DNA of 64,000 nucleotides from Sphingobium sp. KCTC 72723 (GTDB lineage Bacteria > Pseudomonadota > Alphaproteobacteria > Sphingomonadales > Sphingomonadaceae), in contig NZ_CP060388.1 in NCBI RefSeq assembly GCF_014280435.1, positions 4,248,001-4,312,000 of the forward strand, in the 5' to 3' direction. Each line of letters starts with the position of its first letter. Positions within the stretch are counted from its first letter, which is position 1. This document shows, piece after piece, positions 32,549 through 41,607 of this stretch. Made by a program: the position numbers and the translations under genes. The notes under the pieces were generated by a model. That model did not search any database, was not told the DNA's origin, and worked only from the letters and a program-made list of their open reading frames with translations.

Positions 32549-32652
32549 TTAGGGGGTGGGCCGGACGGTGCGATTGCCCACCCCGCTGCGACTAATGCGC
32601 TGCGCGCATAAGTCTCGCTGCCCCTCCCGCTCGCGAGAGGGGAAACACCCAC

Positions 32653-33705
32653 TCAATGCTTGCCGGGCTTGGCCGACGTGCCTTTCGCGCCGGGATTGAG
32701 CAGCTCCACGCCGGAGGGCAGGCCGGTGCCGCCCATGTCGAGCGCCTTGGCTTCGGACCGGGCCACATGCATCGGGTCGTCGCGTTCCCTGATCGCGGCC
32801 TTGGTTTCGGCGTCGTCGCCTTCATCCTCGCCGCTGCTGCCGCCACGGGTCCAGCCCAGGATGATCGACATGCGCCGGTTGCGCGGATCGTAACTGTCAC
32901 CCTTGATGAACGGTTCGCGGTCGGCCACGCCCTCGATCCGGGCAAAGCGGGCGTTGCCGATGCCGGATTGGCTCAGCGCCTGTCGCGTCGCTTCGGCGCG
33001 GGTGGACGATAGCAGCCAGTTGTTCATGGTCCGCCCCGACGCATAGGGCAGGCCATCGGTATGGCCCCGCACGATCAGCGGGTTGGGCATGGTTTGCAGC
33101 ACGGTGGCGACTTCGCCGATCAGCGCGCGGGCCTGCGGCACCAGCCGGTCGGTCCCCATCGCGAACATCGCGAAATCCGCTTCGTCGATCAGGTCGATGC
33201 GCAACCCTTCACGGGTTTCGGTGAAGCGCACATTCTTGCGCAGCTTCGCCATCCCCTTTTGCCGCGCCATGCGGGCTTCCAGTTCCTTCTTGATCGATTC
33301 GAATTTCTGGCGGTCGGCGGCTTTCATCGCCTTGCCGCCCTGATCCTTCGTCCCGCTGGAATCGCGCGGAATGGTGATGGCCAGATTGCCCTGACCACCC
33401 GTGGTCGGATAGCTTTCCTTCGCCATCATGCTGTCGCCACCGAACAGGCCGTTCGACCCGGCGGAGTTTTCCTTCATCTGCACTAAAGTGGGCGTGAAAT
33501 AGTCGGCCAGCCCCTTGCGCTGCTTTTCGGTGGTCGCACCCAGCAGCCACATCAGCAGGAAGAAGGCCATCATTGCCGTCACGAAATCGGCATAGGCGAC
33601 TTTCCAGGCGCCGCCATGATGGCCGCCATGCCCTTCGACGATGATTTTCTTGACGATGATGGGCCGGGGTTCCGGCTCGTTCCCGCCGCGCTTTTTTTCC
33701 GCCAT
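32653..33705 (-). CDS. motB: Flagellar motor stator protein MotB
   Basis: A 350-aa stator protein. A basic cytoplasmic head is followed by one membrane span with WKVAYADFVTAMMAFFLLMW, where Asp40 is the conserved ion-carrying residue. A plug and linker region precede the periplasmic OmpA-like peptidoglycan-binding domain (about residues 165-285; LIVRGHTDGLPYA and SSTRAEATRQAL, ending DPRNRRMSIIL). A Lys/Glu/Gly-rich tail of about 60 residues follows, somewhat longer than in E. coli. It lies 3 bp after motA on the same strand. Confidence 0.94.
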   Translation of the reverse strand: MAEKKRGGNEPEPRPIIVKKIIVEGHGGHHGGAWKVAYADFVTAMMAFFLLMWLLGATTEKQRKGLADYFTPTLVQMKENSAGSNGLFGGDSMMAKESYPTTGGQGNLAITIPRDSSGTKDQGGKAMKAADRQKFESIKKELEARMARQKGMAKLRKNVRFTETREGLRIDLIDEADFAMFAMGTDRLVPQARALIGEVATVLQTMPNPLIVRGHTDGLPYASGRTMNNWLLSSTRAEATRQALSQSGIGNARFARIEGVADREPFIKGDSYDPRNRRMSIILGWTRGGSSGEDEGDDAETKAAIRERDDPMHVARSEAKALDMGGTGLPSGVELLNPGAKGTSAKPGKH

Positions 33706-33708
33706 GGC

Positions 33709-34572
33709 TTATTTGCCCCGCATACCGTCGAACACTTCGGCGAAGGCGGGCTGGTTGGCATGGATCAGGCCGGACCGCGCGGCTTCGATCACCAGCGGCT
33801 GCGGGTGGCCGTGGAGCGATGCGATGATGATCTGCTTGACGACATGATAGATTGCGCCGTCCGCCTCGATCACGCTGCGGCACCGGGTGGCGAAGGGGTT
33901 GACCATGCCATAGGCCAGCAGAATGCCAAGGAAGGTGCCGACCAGTGCGGAGCCGATCATCGCACCCAGCACGGCTGGCGGCTGGTCGATCGACCCCATG
34001 GTCTTGACCACGCCCAGAACCGCCGCGACGATGCCGAGCGCGGGCAGCGCGTCGGCCAGTCCTTGCAGATTGTCGGCAGGCTTGATCGCTTCGTGGTGAT
34101 GGGTCTTGAGGCTGTTGTCCATCACCTCCTCCACCGCGTGCGGGTCCAGCGTGCCGGACGACACGACAACCAGACGCAGCGTATCGCTGATCAGGTGGAT
34201 CAGCGTCTTGTCCTTCATCAGCTTGGGATATTCGGTAAAGATGGTCGAACTGGCCGGATCCTCGATATGGGGTTCCAATGCCACTGGCCCTTCGACTCGC
34301 AACGTCTTCATCAGTTTCGACACCAGAAAGATGCAGTCCAGAAAGTCCTGCTTCTTATATTGTGCGCCCTTGAACACTTTGGCGAAGCCGCCGCCCAGCG
34401 CCTTGAGGTCGGAACCGCTGTTGCCGATGACGAGCGCGCCTACGGCCGCGCCGCCGATGATCAGCATTTCGTGGGGCAAAGCGTGCAGCACGGGGCCAAG
34501 ATCGCCGCCGGTAAAGGCGAATCCGCCAAATACCATGACGATCAGGATGACAAGGCCAATGGCTGCGAACAT
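33709..34572 (-). CDS. motA: Flagellar motor stator protein MotA
   Basis: A 287-aa, four-span stator channel protein. Start FAAIGLVILIVMVFGGF (span 1) and PHEMLIIGGAAVGALVIG (span 2) are typical. ALGIVAAVLGVVKTMGSIDQPP and IGSALVGTFLGILLAYGMV form spans 3 and 4. The cytoplasmic loop between carries the charged residues that contact FliG. ATG 34572 is preceded by GGGGATTTCC, a suitable ribosome binding site; an upstream TTG is less likely. Together with motB it converts ion flow to torque. Confidence 0.95.
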   Translation of the reverse strand: MFAAIGLVILIVMVFGGFAFTGGDLGPVLHALPHEMLIIGGAAVGALVIGNSGSDLKALGGGFAKVFKGAQYKKQDFLDCIFLVSKLMKTLRVEGPVALEPHIEDPASSTIFTEYPKLMKDKTLIHLISDTLRLVVVSSGTLDPHAVEEVMDNSLKTHHHEAIKPADNLQGLADALPALGIVAAVLGVVKTMGSIDQPPAVLGAMIGSALVGTFLGILLAYGMVNPFATRCRSVIEADGAIYHVVKQIIIASLHGHPQPLVIEAARSGLIHANQPAFAEVFDGMRGK

Positions 34573-34709
34573 GGAAATCCCCAAGTAAAACGTCTGGAGC
34601 CGGCGGCTCCACCGGCACCGCGCACGGTGCCTGTCCTGTCATTAATACGGAATGGTTAGCGTCCGGTTTAGGATGACGCGGCTTTTTGCGCGCACTCCCT
34701 TGCCGTGGG

Positions 34710-35555
34710 TCAGCTGATGAGGTCGAACAGCGTCTGCTGGTTGATCCGGGCAAAGGCCGATTGCGCGGCTTCCAGCTGCAACAGCTGCGCCTTCACATTC
34801 GATATCACTTCGGTCAGGTCCGTCGATTCCAGAGACGCACGCCGTTCGGTCAGGTCGAGGTCCACGTCGGTCAACCGCGTGCCGATGACGTCCAGCCTGT
34901 CGCTGCGCACGCCCTGGCGGGTCTGTTGCACGACGATGTGGTTCTGCCCCGTTTTAACGCTGCCCAGCGCCGTCGCGATGCTGGCGTCGTCGCCGCTTTG
35001 CACTGCGCTGATCGCCTGCGCCAATATGGCGTCGATCGACATCGGCGTGCCATCCACGTCGATCCCTTCGGACACGTCCTGCCGCGTCCCCACGACCGCC
35101 AGGTTCAGCCCCCGGCTGACCGGCACCAGCACGCTCTGGCCATCGTCGAATACCGGCGTCCCCTGAAAATCCTTCTGGTTCAGCAATTCGTTGATGGTCG
35201 CGCGGATGGTCGACAATTCTTCGGCGATCGCGGTCTGGCCGGTGCCGTTCAGCGACCCGTTGCGTGCCGACGTCACCAGTTCCTGGGTGCGGGTCAACAG
35301 GTTGGTGACTTCCGCCAGATTGGCTTCGGCCGTGACCGCGCGCGACGTGCCATAGCTGACATTGCTTTGCCATGCGGCCTGTTGCGCCTGCGCCCGGCCC
35401 AGGTCCGATACCTGCACCCATGCCAGCGCATCGTCGGACGGTTTGTTGAGCGTGACCCCGGTGGAGATCGCGGTCTGACCATCGACGATGCTCTGCGACA
35501 ATTGCTGTTGCCGACGGATTTCGGCGAGCATGATCTTGTTCGTAATGCCTACCAT
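34710..35555 (-). CDS. flgL: Flagellar hook-associated protein 3 (hook-filament junction)
   Basis: A 281-aa protein of the flagellin/HAP3 type. The N-terminal helix shows TNKIMLAEIRRQQQLSQSIV and LNKPSDDALAWVQV. The C-terminal helix ends AFARINQQTLFDLIS. It joins hook to filament and is exported by the flagellar secretion system, with no Sec signal. It is the last gene of the flgB-flgL operon, 18 bp after flgK, with GGGAAAGGG as ribosome binding site. Confidence 0.9.
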   Translation of the reverse strand: MVGITNKIMLAEIRRQQQLSQSIVDGQTAISTGVTLNKPSDDALAWVQVSDLGRAQAQQAAWQSNVSYGTSRAVTAEANLAEVTNLLTRTQELVTSARNGSLNGTGQTAIAEELSTIRATINELLNQKDFQGTPVFDDGQSVLVPVSRGLNLAVVGTRQDVSEGIDVDGTPMSIDAILAQAISAVQSGDDASIATALGSVKTGQNHIVVQQTRQGVRSDRLDVIGTRLTDVDLDLTERRASLESTDLTEVISNVKAQLLQLEAAQSAFARINQQTLFDLIS

Positions 35556-35573
35556 GGCTCAGCCCTTTCCCGT

Positions 35574-36911
35574 TCAGATGATCTGAAGGATGGAATCGAC
35601 GGTTTCTTTTGCGACCTGCAATATTTTGGCGGAGGCCGAATAGGCTTGCTGGATGCGCAGCAGGTCGGCGGCCTCCATGTCGAGGTCGACGCCGCTGACG
35701 GCTTCGCGCGCGGCCACGGCCTGATCGCTGCGGCCCAGCGCGGTGACATTTTCCGCCTTGGTCGATGCCAGCAGATTGGCGTGAGTCGCGATCAGCGATG
35801 TCCAATTCTGTTCCACGCTGCCGCTGCCGCGCAGCGTGCTGTTGACGGTCAGCAAATTGCCGTTGAGCGTGCCGTCGGCCGATTTGAGCGCCAGTGCGGC
35901 GGGATCGGTTATCAGCGCGGCGATGGTCGCGGCGCTGCCGCCATAGGACAGCAGCGCGCCACCCGCTGCGTTCGCGTCGGTCAAACCCTGCGCGTGCCAG
36001 TCGTTCATGGAAGTTACGAAATTTTCGGCCAGCGTGTCGAGGCTGTCATGGCGTTGCGCCACGGTGCTGGCGGCGGAAAACAACCCGCCCAGCGCCCCGT
36101 TGGCCGGGGTGGAAAGGGCGGTGCCATCGGTCAGCGACAGGGCCAGCGTGCCGTCGCTGTTGGTCGCGACGGACAGGTTGGACGCGACATTGCCCTGCAC
36201 CAGCACCTGACCATTATAGCTGATTTGCGCGCTGTCATGCGCGCCGAAGCTGATGTCGACATTCAGATTTTCGGTCAGCTCGCCCAGCGCCGAATCGCGG
36301 CTGTCGAGCAGTTGGGCGTAGGCCGACGTGCCGGGTTGCGCGCGCAACAGGCTGTTATTGATGTCGGCCAGCGCGTTGAGCGCCTGGTTGACGGTATCGA
36401 CGGCCGCGCCCGCTTCGGTGGCAATGCCCGACGCCACGGTATCCAGATCGGCGGCGGTCTGGTTGAATGCTTCGGTCACGCGGCTGATACTGTCCAGCGT
36501 AGTGACGCGCAGCGACTTGTCGGTCGGGTTGGCGGCCAGCTTTTCCATATTCTGGAACATGCCGGTCATCAATGTGCCGATGCCGATATTGGTGTCGTTA
36601 AGCGCGGTTTCGGTGTCGCTCAGCCAGCGCAGGCGCGCGTTGGAACTGCCCAGCGCCATGCCGGTCATGCGCACGCTGGCGTCCAGATAGGGGTCGGTGG
36701 CGCGGTTGACGCTCATCACCTGCGTCCCGCCGAAATTGGCGCGCGTGGTGTAAGTGGCCATGGTCGCGGTCGATGCGCCCGATTCCGCCGTGGTTACGGA
36801 ACGGCGGGCATAGCCATCGGTGCTGGCATTGGCGATATTTTCGCCGATCGCGGCCATGGCGGTGCGATAGGCGCGGGTGCCGGACGCACCGATGATGAAC
36901 AGGTCGCTCAT
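35574..36911 (-). CDS. flgK: Flagellar hook-associated protein 1
   Basis: A 445-aa axial protein. The N-terminal flagellar-rod motif occurs as YRTAMAAIGENIANASTDGY (about residues 15-34). The C-terminal helical end reads EAADLLRIQQAYSASAKILQ and closes with DSILQII. It forms the first hook-filament junction layer. Length is shorter than Salmonella FlgK (553 aa), consistent with a smaller outer domain. It overlaps flgJ by 4 nt. Confidence 0.92.
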   Translation of the reverse strand: MSDLFIIGASGTRAYRTAMAAIGENIANASTDGYARRSVTTAESGASTATMATYTTRANFGGTQVMSVNRATDPYLDASVRMTGMALGSSNARLRWLSDTETALNDTNIGIGTLMTGMFQNMEKLAANPTDKSLRVTTLDSISRVTEAFNQTAADLDTVASGIATEAGAAVDTVNQALNALADINNSLLRAQPGTSAYAQLLDSRDSALGELTENLNVDISFGAHDSAQISYNGQVLVQGNVASNLSVATNSDGTLALSLTDGTALSTPANGALGGLFSAASTVAQRHDSLDTLAENFVTSMNDWHAQGLTDANAAGGALLSYGGSAATIAALITDPAALALKSADGTLNGNLLTVNSTLRGSGSVEQNWTSLIATHANLLASTKAENVTALGRSDQAVAAREAVSGVDLDMEAADLLRIQQAYSASAKILQVAKETVDSILQII

Positions 36912-37231
36912 GGCGCGTTGGCCGTGGTCGGTGCGTCAGGCGCAACCCGTTCGCCAAATTGCCGCATCAGCAACTGGGCGATGCCCATGGAATTGCTGCC
37001 CGCCAGCGCGTCTGCGGTGCGCGAATCGGCCATCGACTGAAATTGTTCGGTCGCACTGGAATCGCTGATCCCTTCGGCCAGATTGGCCGATCGCATCGCG
37101 CCGATCATCTGGCGCAGGAATATCGCCTCGAACTGCTGCGCTGCTTTTTGCAGGCTGGCCCTGTTTCCTGCGGCGCTCGATGCGGCGGCCCCTGACGGCG
37201 CTGTCGCGGGGGATGTCGTTCCTACCTGCAT
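36908..37231 (-). CDS. flgJ: Flagellar rod-binding protein FlgJ (rod domain only)
   Basis: A 107-aa protein equal to the N-terminal rod-binding domain of FlgJ (LQKAAQQFEAIFLRQMIGAM then SNSMGIAQLLMRQF). The muramidase domain found in enteric FlgJ is absent, as is normal in alphaproteobacteria. The separate lytic transglycosylase at 46016-46834 may supply that activity. ATG 37231 overlaps the flgI stop (TGATG); a GTG at 37234 is an alternative. Confidence 0.88.
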   Translation of the reverse strand: MQVGTTSPATAPSGAAASSAAGNRASLQKAAQQFEAIFLRQMIGAMRSANLAEGISDSSATEQFQSMADSRTADALAGSNSMGIAQLLMRQFGERVAPDAPTTANAP

Positions 37232-38346
37232 CACAGCACCACCAACTCCGCTTTCATCGCGCCTGCCTGTTTCAAGGCTTCGAGGATCGCGACCATATCC
37301 GCCGGGGAAGCCCCAATCGCATTGACCGCCTTGACTATATCGGCCAGCGACGCCCCACCTTTAAAATTAACCATAGGTTTCTTTTCCTGGTCGATGCTGA
37401 TGCTGCTCGATTGCTCGATGGCAGTCTCGCCCCGGCTGAATGGTGCAGGCTGCACCACGCGCGGGCTTTCGTTGACACTGACGGTCAGCTTGCCATGGGC
37501 GACGGCGGCGGGGTGAATGCGCACCGCGCCGTTGATGACGACGGTGCCGGTGCGCGCGTTGACGATCACCTTGGCCGGCGCTTCGGCAGGCGAAATCTCG
37601 ATATTCTCGATCATGCCCATCATCAGGATGCGGTCCTCCGCCCCCGGAATGGCGTCGATCGTGACCGACACGGCGTCCATCGCGCGGGCGCGGCGGTCGC
37701 CAAAGGCGCGGTTGATGCCGTCTGCGACGCGCAGGGCAGTCGTCAGGTCCGCTTCGGCCAGGTTGAACGTCAGCGTGGGCGCGGTGTCGAACCCGGTGGC
37801 GACGGCCCGTTCCACGGTCGCGCCGCCGGGGATGCGCCCGGCAGAGGGAATATTGACCGAAACCTGGCTGCCATCCGCGCCTGATACGCCCAGGCCACCG
37901 ACGGCCAGATTACCTTGCGACATGGCATAGATTTCATTGTCCGCGCCGCGCAGGGGCGTTAGGATCAGCGTGCCGCCCCGCAACGACTTGGCCTTGCCCA
38001 GCGCCGACACGGTAATGTCGAGCCGCTGGCCGGGCTTGGCAAAGGCGGGCAGATCGGCGGTCACCAGCACGGCAGCCGCGTTCTTGAGCGCAGGATTGAT
38101 CCCCTGCGGCAGCGTCAGGCCAAAGCGCGAAACAACGCCCTTCATGCCCTCAGTTGCATATTGCAGGCTGTCGTCACCCGTCCCGGCCAGACCCACCACA
38201 ATGCCATAGCCGGTCAATTGGTTGGGGCGGACGCCCTGAAAAGTGCCAAGATCCTTGACCCGTTCGGCATGGGCCGGGGTAGCGATCAGCGTGAGGAGCG
38301 GCAGAAGAAAGCGCAGCAGGCGGATCATGGCGAAGGGACGCTCCAT
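37231..38346 (-). CDS. flgI: Flagellar P-ring protein
   Basis: A 371-aa periplasmic ring protein. A Sec signal peptide runs to about residue 27 (MIRLLRFLLPLLTLIATPAHA). The mature part has RVKDLGTFQGVRPNQLTGYG and TGDDSLQYATEGMKGVVSRFG, hallmark FlgI sequences, and the C-terminal SLADIVKAVNAIGASPADMV. The P ring forms the bushing in the peptidoglycan layer. ATG 38346 overlaps the flgH stop by 1 base; ATG 38328 sits right before the hydrophobic core and may be the true start. Confidence 0.95.
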   Translation of the reverse strand: MERPFAMIRLLRFLLPLLTLIATPAHAERVKDLGTFQGVRPNQLTGYGIVVGLAGTGDDSLQYATEGMKGVVSRFGLTLPQGINPALKNAAAVLVTADLPAFAKPGQRLDITVSALGKAKSLRGGTLILTPLRGADNEIYAMSQGNLAVGGLGVSGADGSQVSVNIPSAGRIPGGATVERAVATGFDTAPTLTFNLAEADLTTALRVADGINRAFGDRRARAMDAVSVTIDAIPGAEDRILMMGMIENIEISPAEAPAKVIVNARTGTVVINGAVRIHPAAVAHGKLTVSVNESPRVVQPAPFSRGETAIEQSSSISIDQEKKPMVNFKGGASLADIVKAVNAIGASPADMVAILEALKQAGAMKAELVVL

Positions 38347-39026
38347 CAGAAGGGGCTGATCATCGAGAAGAAGTTCTGCAACCAGCCTTGCTTGCTGGCG
38401 CGGGCGATTTCGCCCTTGCCGGTATAGATGATCCTGGCATCGGCCACGCGGGTCGATGCGATGCGGTTGTCCGGGCTGATGTCGGCCTGGCGGACAAGGC
38501 CGCTGATCTGGATGAACTCGTCACCGCGATTGAGTGTCAGCGCCTTTTCGCCCTTCACCAGCATTGTGCCGTTGGGATAGACTGCCGCGATCGTCACGGT
38601 GATCTCGCCCGACAGGGCGTTGGACTGCGTCGCGCCGCCTTGCCCGGTAAACTGGTTCTGGCCGCCCATGGCGACATCGCTGGCGGAAAACAGCTTGGAC
38701 AACACACCAGTGGACGGCGGGGTCAGGCCGACATTGCCATTGCGGCTGGTGTCGGCGCTGTTGCTCTTGGTCGCCTGCGTCCGTTCGACCAATATGATGG
38801 TGATGATGTCGCCCACGGTGGTGGCGCGCGCGCCGCTGGTCAGCGGGGTATAGCCGACCGACGCCTGAAAGATGGATCCGTTGGCGGCGGGCGGTGCGGG
38901 TGCCGGCGCGACGAGCGTCGGCGCATAAAGCGCGCGTTCGGCCTCGCGCTTCTTGCCCGCAATGGCGGGGGAGGCAGCAAAAGCGACCAGCGTGACGCCG
39001 ATCAGGGTGGCAAGGGTGATGCGCAT
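38346..39026 (-). CDS. flgH: Flagellar L-ring protein, apparently without a lipobox
   Basis: A 226-aa L-ring protein. The body shows the FlgH pattern GDIITIILVERTQATKSNSA and the C-terminal ISPDNRIASTRVADARIIYTG. The N-terminus (LATLIGVTLVAFAASPAIAG) is a cleavable-looking signal peptide but has no cysteine at the cleavage site, whereas FlgH is usually a lipoprotein. ATG 39026 was chosen; a GTG at 39038, overlapping the flgG stop, adds four residues and no Cys. It belongs to the outer-membrane ring around the rod. Confidence 0.9.
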   Translation of the reverse strand: MRITLATLIGVTLVAFAASPAIAGKKREAERALYAPTLVAPAPAPPAANGSIFQASVGYTPLTSGARATTVGDIITIILVERTQATKSNSADTSRNGNVGLTPPSTGVLSKLFSASDVAMGGQNQFTGQGGATQSNALSGEITVTIAAVYPNGTMLVKGEKALTLNRGDEFIQISGLVRQADISPDNRIASTRVADARIIYTGKGEIARASKQGWLQNFFSMISPF

Positions 39027-39034
39027 CAGTCCGA

Positions 39035-39823
39035 TCACATATTCTGGTTTACATATTGCAGCATCTCGTCGGTCGCCTTGATCATCTTGCTGTTGACCTC
39101 ATAGGCGCGCTGCGTCTCGATCATGTCGACCAGTTCCTCGACGATGTTGACGTTCGACGTTTCCAGATAGCCCGAACGGATCGCGCCGCGCCCTTCCAGG
39201 CCCGCGACGCCGACCTGCGGCGCACCGCTGGCGGCGGTTTCGACCAGCAGGTTGCCCCCGGTCGATTGCAGGCCCGACGGGTTCATGAAACTGGCCAGTT
39301 CGATCTGTCCCAGCTGGGTCGGTTCGCTCGTCCCCTGCAATGTGGCCGATACGGTCCCGTCATTGCCGATGGTGACGGATGTCGCCCCCTGCGGCACGGT
39401 GATCTGCGGGATCAGCGGCAGGCCGTCACTGGTGACGACCGTTCCTTCGGCGGTAGTGCTGAAATTGCCCGCGCGGGTATAGGCGATGGACCCGTCGGGC
39501 TGCTGCACCTGGAAATAGCCCGAACCCTCGACTGCCATGTCCAGCACATTGCTGGTCTGGGACAGGGTGCCTTGCGTGTTGATCTTGCTGGTGCCTTGAA
39601 GCGAGACGCCGGAGCCAAGGTTCAGGCCAGTGGCGAACTTGTTTTCGCTGTCCGAATTGGCCCCCGCCGCAATCATCTGCTGATAGGCGAGTGTTTCGAA
39701 ATCGGCGCGGTCCTTCTTGAACCCCGTCGTGTTGACGTTCGCCAGATTGTTGGCGATCACGCGCATCTTCGTGTTCTGCGCGTCGAGGCCGGTGCGGGCG
39801 ACATGAAGGGCGGCGTTGCTCAT
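39035..39823 (-). CDS. flgG: Flagellar distal rod protein FlgG
   Basis: A 262-aa rod protein. It opens MSNAALHVARTGLDAQNTKM and NNLANVNTTGFKKDRADFE, the axial-protein motif, and ends with NVNIVEELVDMIETQRAYEV and DEMLQYVNQNM. Length equals the family standard (260-262 aa). Exported by the flagellar type III apparatus. It lies 72 bp after flgF and overlaps flgH. Confidence 0.95.
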   Translation of the reverse strand: MSNAALHVARTGLDAQNTKMRVIANNLANVNTTGFKKDRADFETLAYQQMIAAGANSDSENKFATGLNLGSGVSLQGTSKINTQGTLSQTSNVLDMAVEGSGYFQVQQPDGSIAYTRAGNFSTTAEGTVVTSDGLPLIPQITVPQGATSVTIGNDGTVSATLQGTSEPTQLGQIELASFMNPSGLQSTGGNLLVETAASGAPQVGVAGLEGRGAIRSGYLETSNVNIVEELVDMIETQRAYEVNSKMIKATDEMLQYVNQNM

Positions 39824-39895
39824 CGTCTCATCTCCGTGCAGCGTCGCTGTTGAAGGACGCCTGTTGCCTCAATCAAAAGCAAGGTTCGTGCCAGT

Positions 39896-40639
39896 TTAGC
39901 TATCCAGCCGCATCAAGGATGCGCCGCCGTCATCCAGCTGCTTGGCGGTGTCGATCAGCTTGACCTGCGTTTCGAACGCGCGGCTCGCCTCGATCATCTG
40001 AACCAGCGCGGCGGTGGCGTTGACGTTCGATCCTTCGACCGAACCCGACGTGACGGTCGCGATCGGATCCTGCGGCAATGCGCCGCCATTGACTTCGCGG
40101 AACAGGCCGTCAGTGCCTTTGGCGATGCCCGATCCGACCGGACTGACCAGCTTGAGCCGGTCGATCAGTTGCGGGTTGGCCGGATCACCGCCCTGCGGCA
40201 CGCCCCATATGCTGCCATCCTGCGCAATCGACAGGCTGTCCAGCTGGGGCAGGGTGATAGGCCCGCCTTCGCCCAGCACGGGCAGGCCGTCGCCGGTGGT
40301 CAAAAGCCCGCTATCGCTGACTTTCAGGTCGCCGCGCCTTGTATAGGCTTCGCCGCCATCGGTCCCCTGTACAGACAGCAGCGCGTCGCCGTTCATCGCC
40401 ACGTCCAGCGCATTGCCGGTGGTGGTAACGGCGCCCTGCGCCATATCGGCGGCGATCACCTGTTCGGACGCCTGCGCCCGCGTATTGAATTCGTCACCCT
40501 TGATCCAGCGCGTCTCGGCATTGGCGATTTCCGCGCGAAAGCCGACGGTGTTGGCGTTGGCGAGGTTGTTCGCGATCGACGCCTGCCGCGCCATCGCGCC
40601 GCGCATTGCCGTAAGTGCCGTGTTGACGAGCCGGTCCAT
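39896..40639 (-). CDS. flgF: Flagellar proximal rod protein FlgF
   Basis: A 247-aa rod protein. The start MDRLVNTALTAMRGAMARQA and NNLANANTVGFRAEIANAE match FlgF. The end SNVNATAALVQMIEASRAFE is the shared axial C-terminus. ATG 40639 is preceded by AGGATCACCCC; an in-frame start at 40669 would lie inside the short inverted repeat region and is less likely. It is separated from flgE by a palindromic element. Confidence 0.93.
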   Translation of the reverse strand: MDRLVNTALTAMRGAMARQASIANNLANANTVGFRAEIANAETRWIKGDEFNTRAQASEQVIAADMAQGAVTTTGNALDVAMNGDALLSVQGTDGGEAYTRRGDLKVSDSGLLTTGDGLPVLGEGGPITLPQLDSLSIAQDGSIWGVPQGGDPANPQLIDRLKLVSPVGSGIAKGTDGLFREVNGGALPQDPIATVTSGSVEGSNVNATAALVQMIEASRAFETQVKLIDTAKQLDDGGASLMRLDS

Positions 40640-40663
40640 GGGGTGATCCTGACAGTTGGAAAG

Positions 40664-40707
40664 CCGCACCGGCCCGCGCCCGGCGATGCGGGCAGGGGCC
40701 GGTGCGG
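40664..40707. repeat. Short inverted repeat, family copy E, inside the flg operon
   Basis: CCGCACCGGCCC-GCGCCCGGCGATGCGGGCAG-GGGCCGGTGCGG. The outer arms equal the ends of copies A, C and D, but the central part is shorter. It sits between flgE and flgF and could act as an mRNA processing or stability element. Confidence 0.75.
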
Positions 40708-40715
40708 ATCACATA

Positions 40716-41561
40716 TTATGAGCGCAGGTTGACGATGGTGGTGGTCAGCGTGTTTGCTGCCTCGATCGCCTTGCTGTTCGCTTGGAAATTGCGCTGCGCG
40801 GAAATCAGCGCCACCAGTTCTTCGGTAATGTCGACGTTCGACCGTTCCAGCGACCCGCTGTTGACCGCGCCGAACATGCCGGTGTTGGCGGTGCCAAGGA
40901 TCGGCGTGCCGCTTGCCACGGTGGAGGTCCAGTGTGCGTCGCCTTCCTGGCGCAAACCTTCCTGGCTGTTGAACGAAGCCATGGCGACCTTGCCCAGATA
41001 GGCGGTGCTGCCATCAGCATAGATGGCCGATACCAGACCGTCCTTGGCCACGCCCACGCTGGTCAGCTGCGCGCCGCCTGCAACGCCCAGATAGGTGGTC
41101 GGGATCTGAAGGTCGGTCAGATCGGCCGGGGTGCTGGTCGTGGTCGGCGTGGTGGTCAGCGTGCCGGTGGCGGCATCGACCGGCCATACCTGAATCCGCG
41201 ATCCGGTCGTGTCGACGGCATAGCGGTCGTCATCGACGGCGAACGCGCCGTTGCGGGTGTAGCTAATCGTGCCATCGGGCGCTTCGACCGTGAAATAGCC
41301 TTCGCCGGTGATGGCCAGGTCCAGCGTCTTGTCGGTGGTTTCGACCGTGCCTTGCGTGAACTGCTGGGTAATGCCCTGAGTGCGCACGCCTTGCCCGGCA
41401 ATCTGGTTGGTGGTCTGCATCGGCGCGGCGGCGAACATGTCGCCAAACTGCGCCTTGCTCTTCTTGAACGCGGTCGAATTGACGTTGGCGACGTTGTTGG
41501 CGATCGCCGACAGGTCGGCCTGCGAAGCCTTGAGGCCGGAAAGCGAAGTGTAGAAGGACAT
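40716..41561 (-). CDS. flgE: Flagellar hook protein FlgE (short form)
   Basis: A 281-aa hook protein. Start MSFYTSLSGLKASQADLSAI and NNVANVNSTAFKKSKAQFGD are typical of FlgE. The end SNVDITEELVALISAQRNFQ is the hook C-terminus. Salmonella FlgE has 403 residues, so the outer D2 domain is reduced or missing; the middle (about residues 115-165) is Thr/Pro rich. It could be mistaken for FlgF/G, but gene order (after flgD) and the GLKASQADL start support FlgE. Confidence 0.88.
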   Translation of the reverse strand: MSFYTSLSGLKASQADLSAIANNVANVNSTAFKKSKAQFGDMFAAAPMQTTNQIAGQGVRTQGITQQFTQGTVETTDKTLDLAITGEGYFTVEAPDGTISYTRNGAFAVDDDRYAVDTTGSRIQVWPVDAATGTLTTTPTTTSTPADLTDLQIPTTYLGVAGGAQLTSVGVAKDGLVSAIYADGSTAYLGKVAMASFNSQEGLRQEGDAHWTSTVASGTPILGTANTGMFGAVNSGSLERSNVDITEELVALISAQRNFQANSKAIEAANTLTTTIVNLRS

Positions 41562-41607
41562 GGCGTTGCTCCTTTGGGTGAGAAGGAAGGGTAGGAAAAA
41601 GAAAGGA

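Noticed and set aside
34640..34672. Sigma-28-like promoter before motA
   Set aside because: TAAA is present on the minus strand but the -10 TCCGTATT matches poorly; not strong enough to list.
34686..37040. Plus-strand open frame of 784 codons opposite flgL-flgK
   Set aside because: No domain, no start context; the flagellar genes on the minus strand account for the codon pattern.
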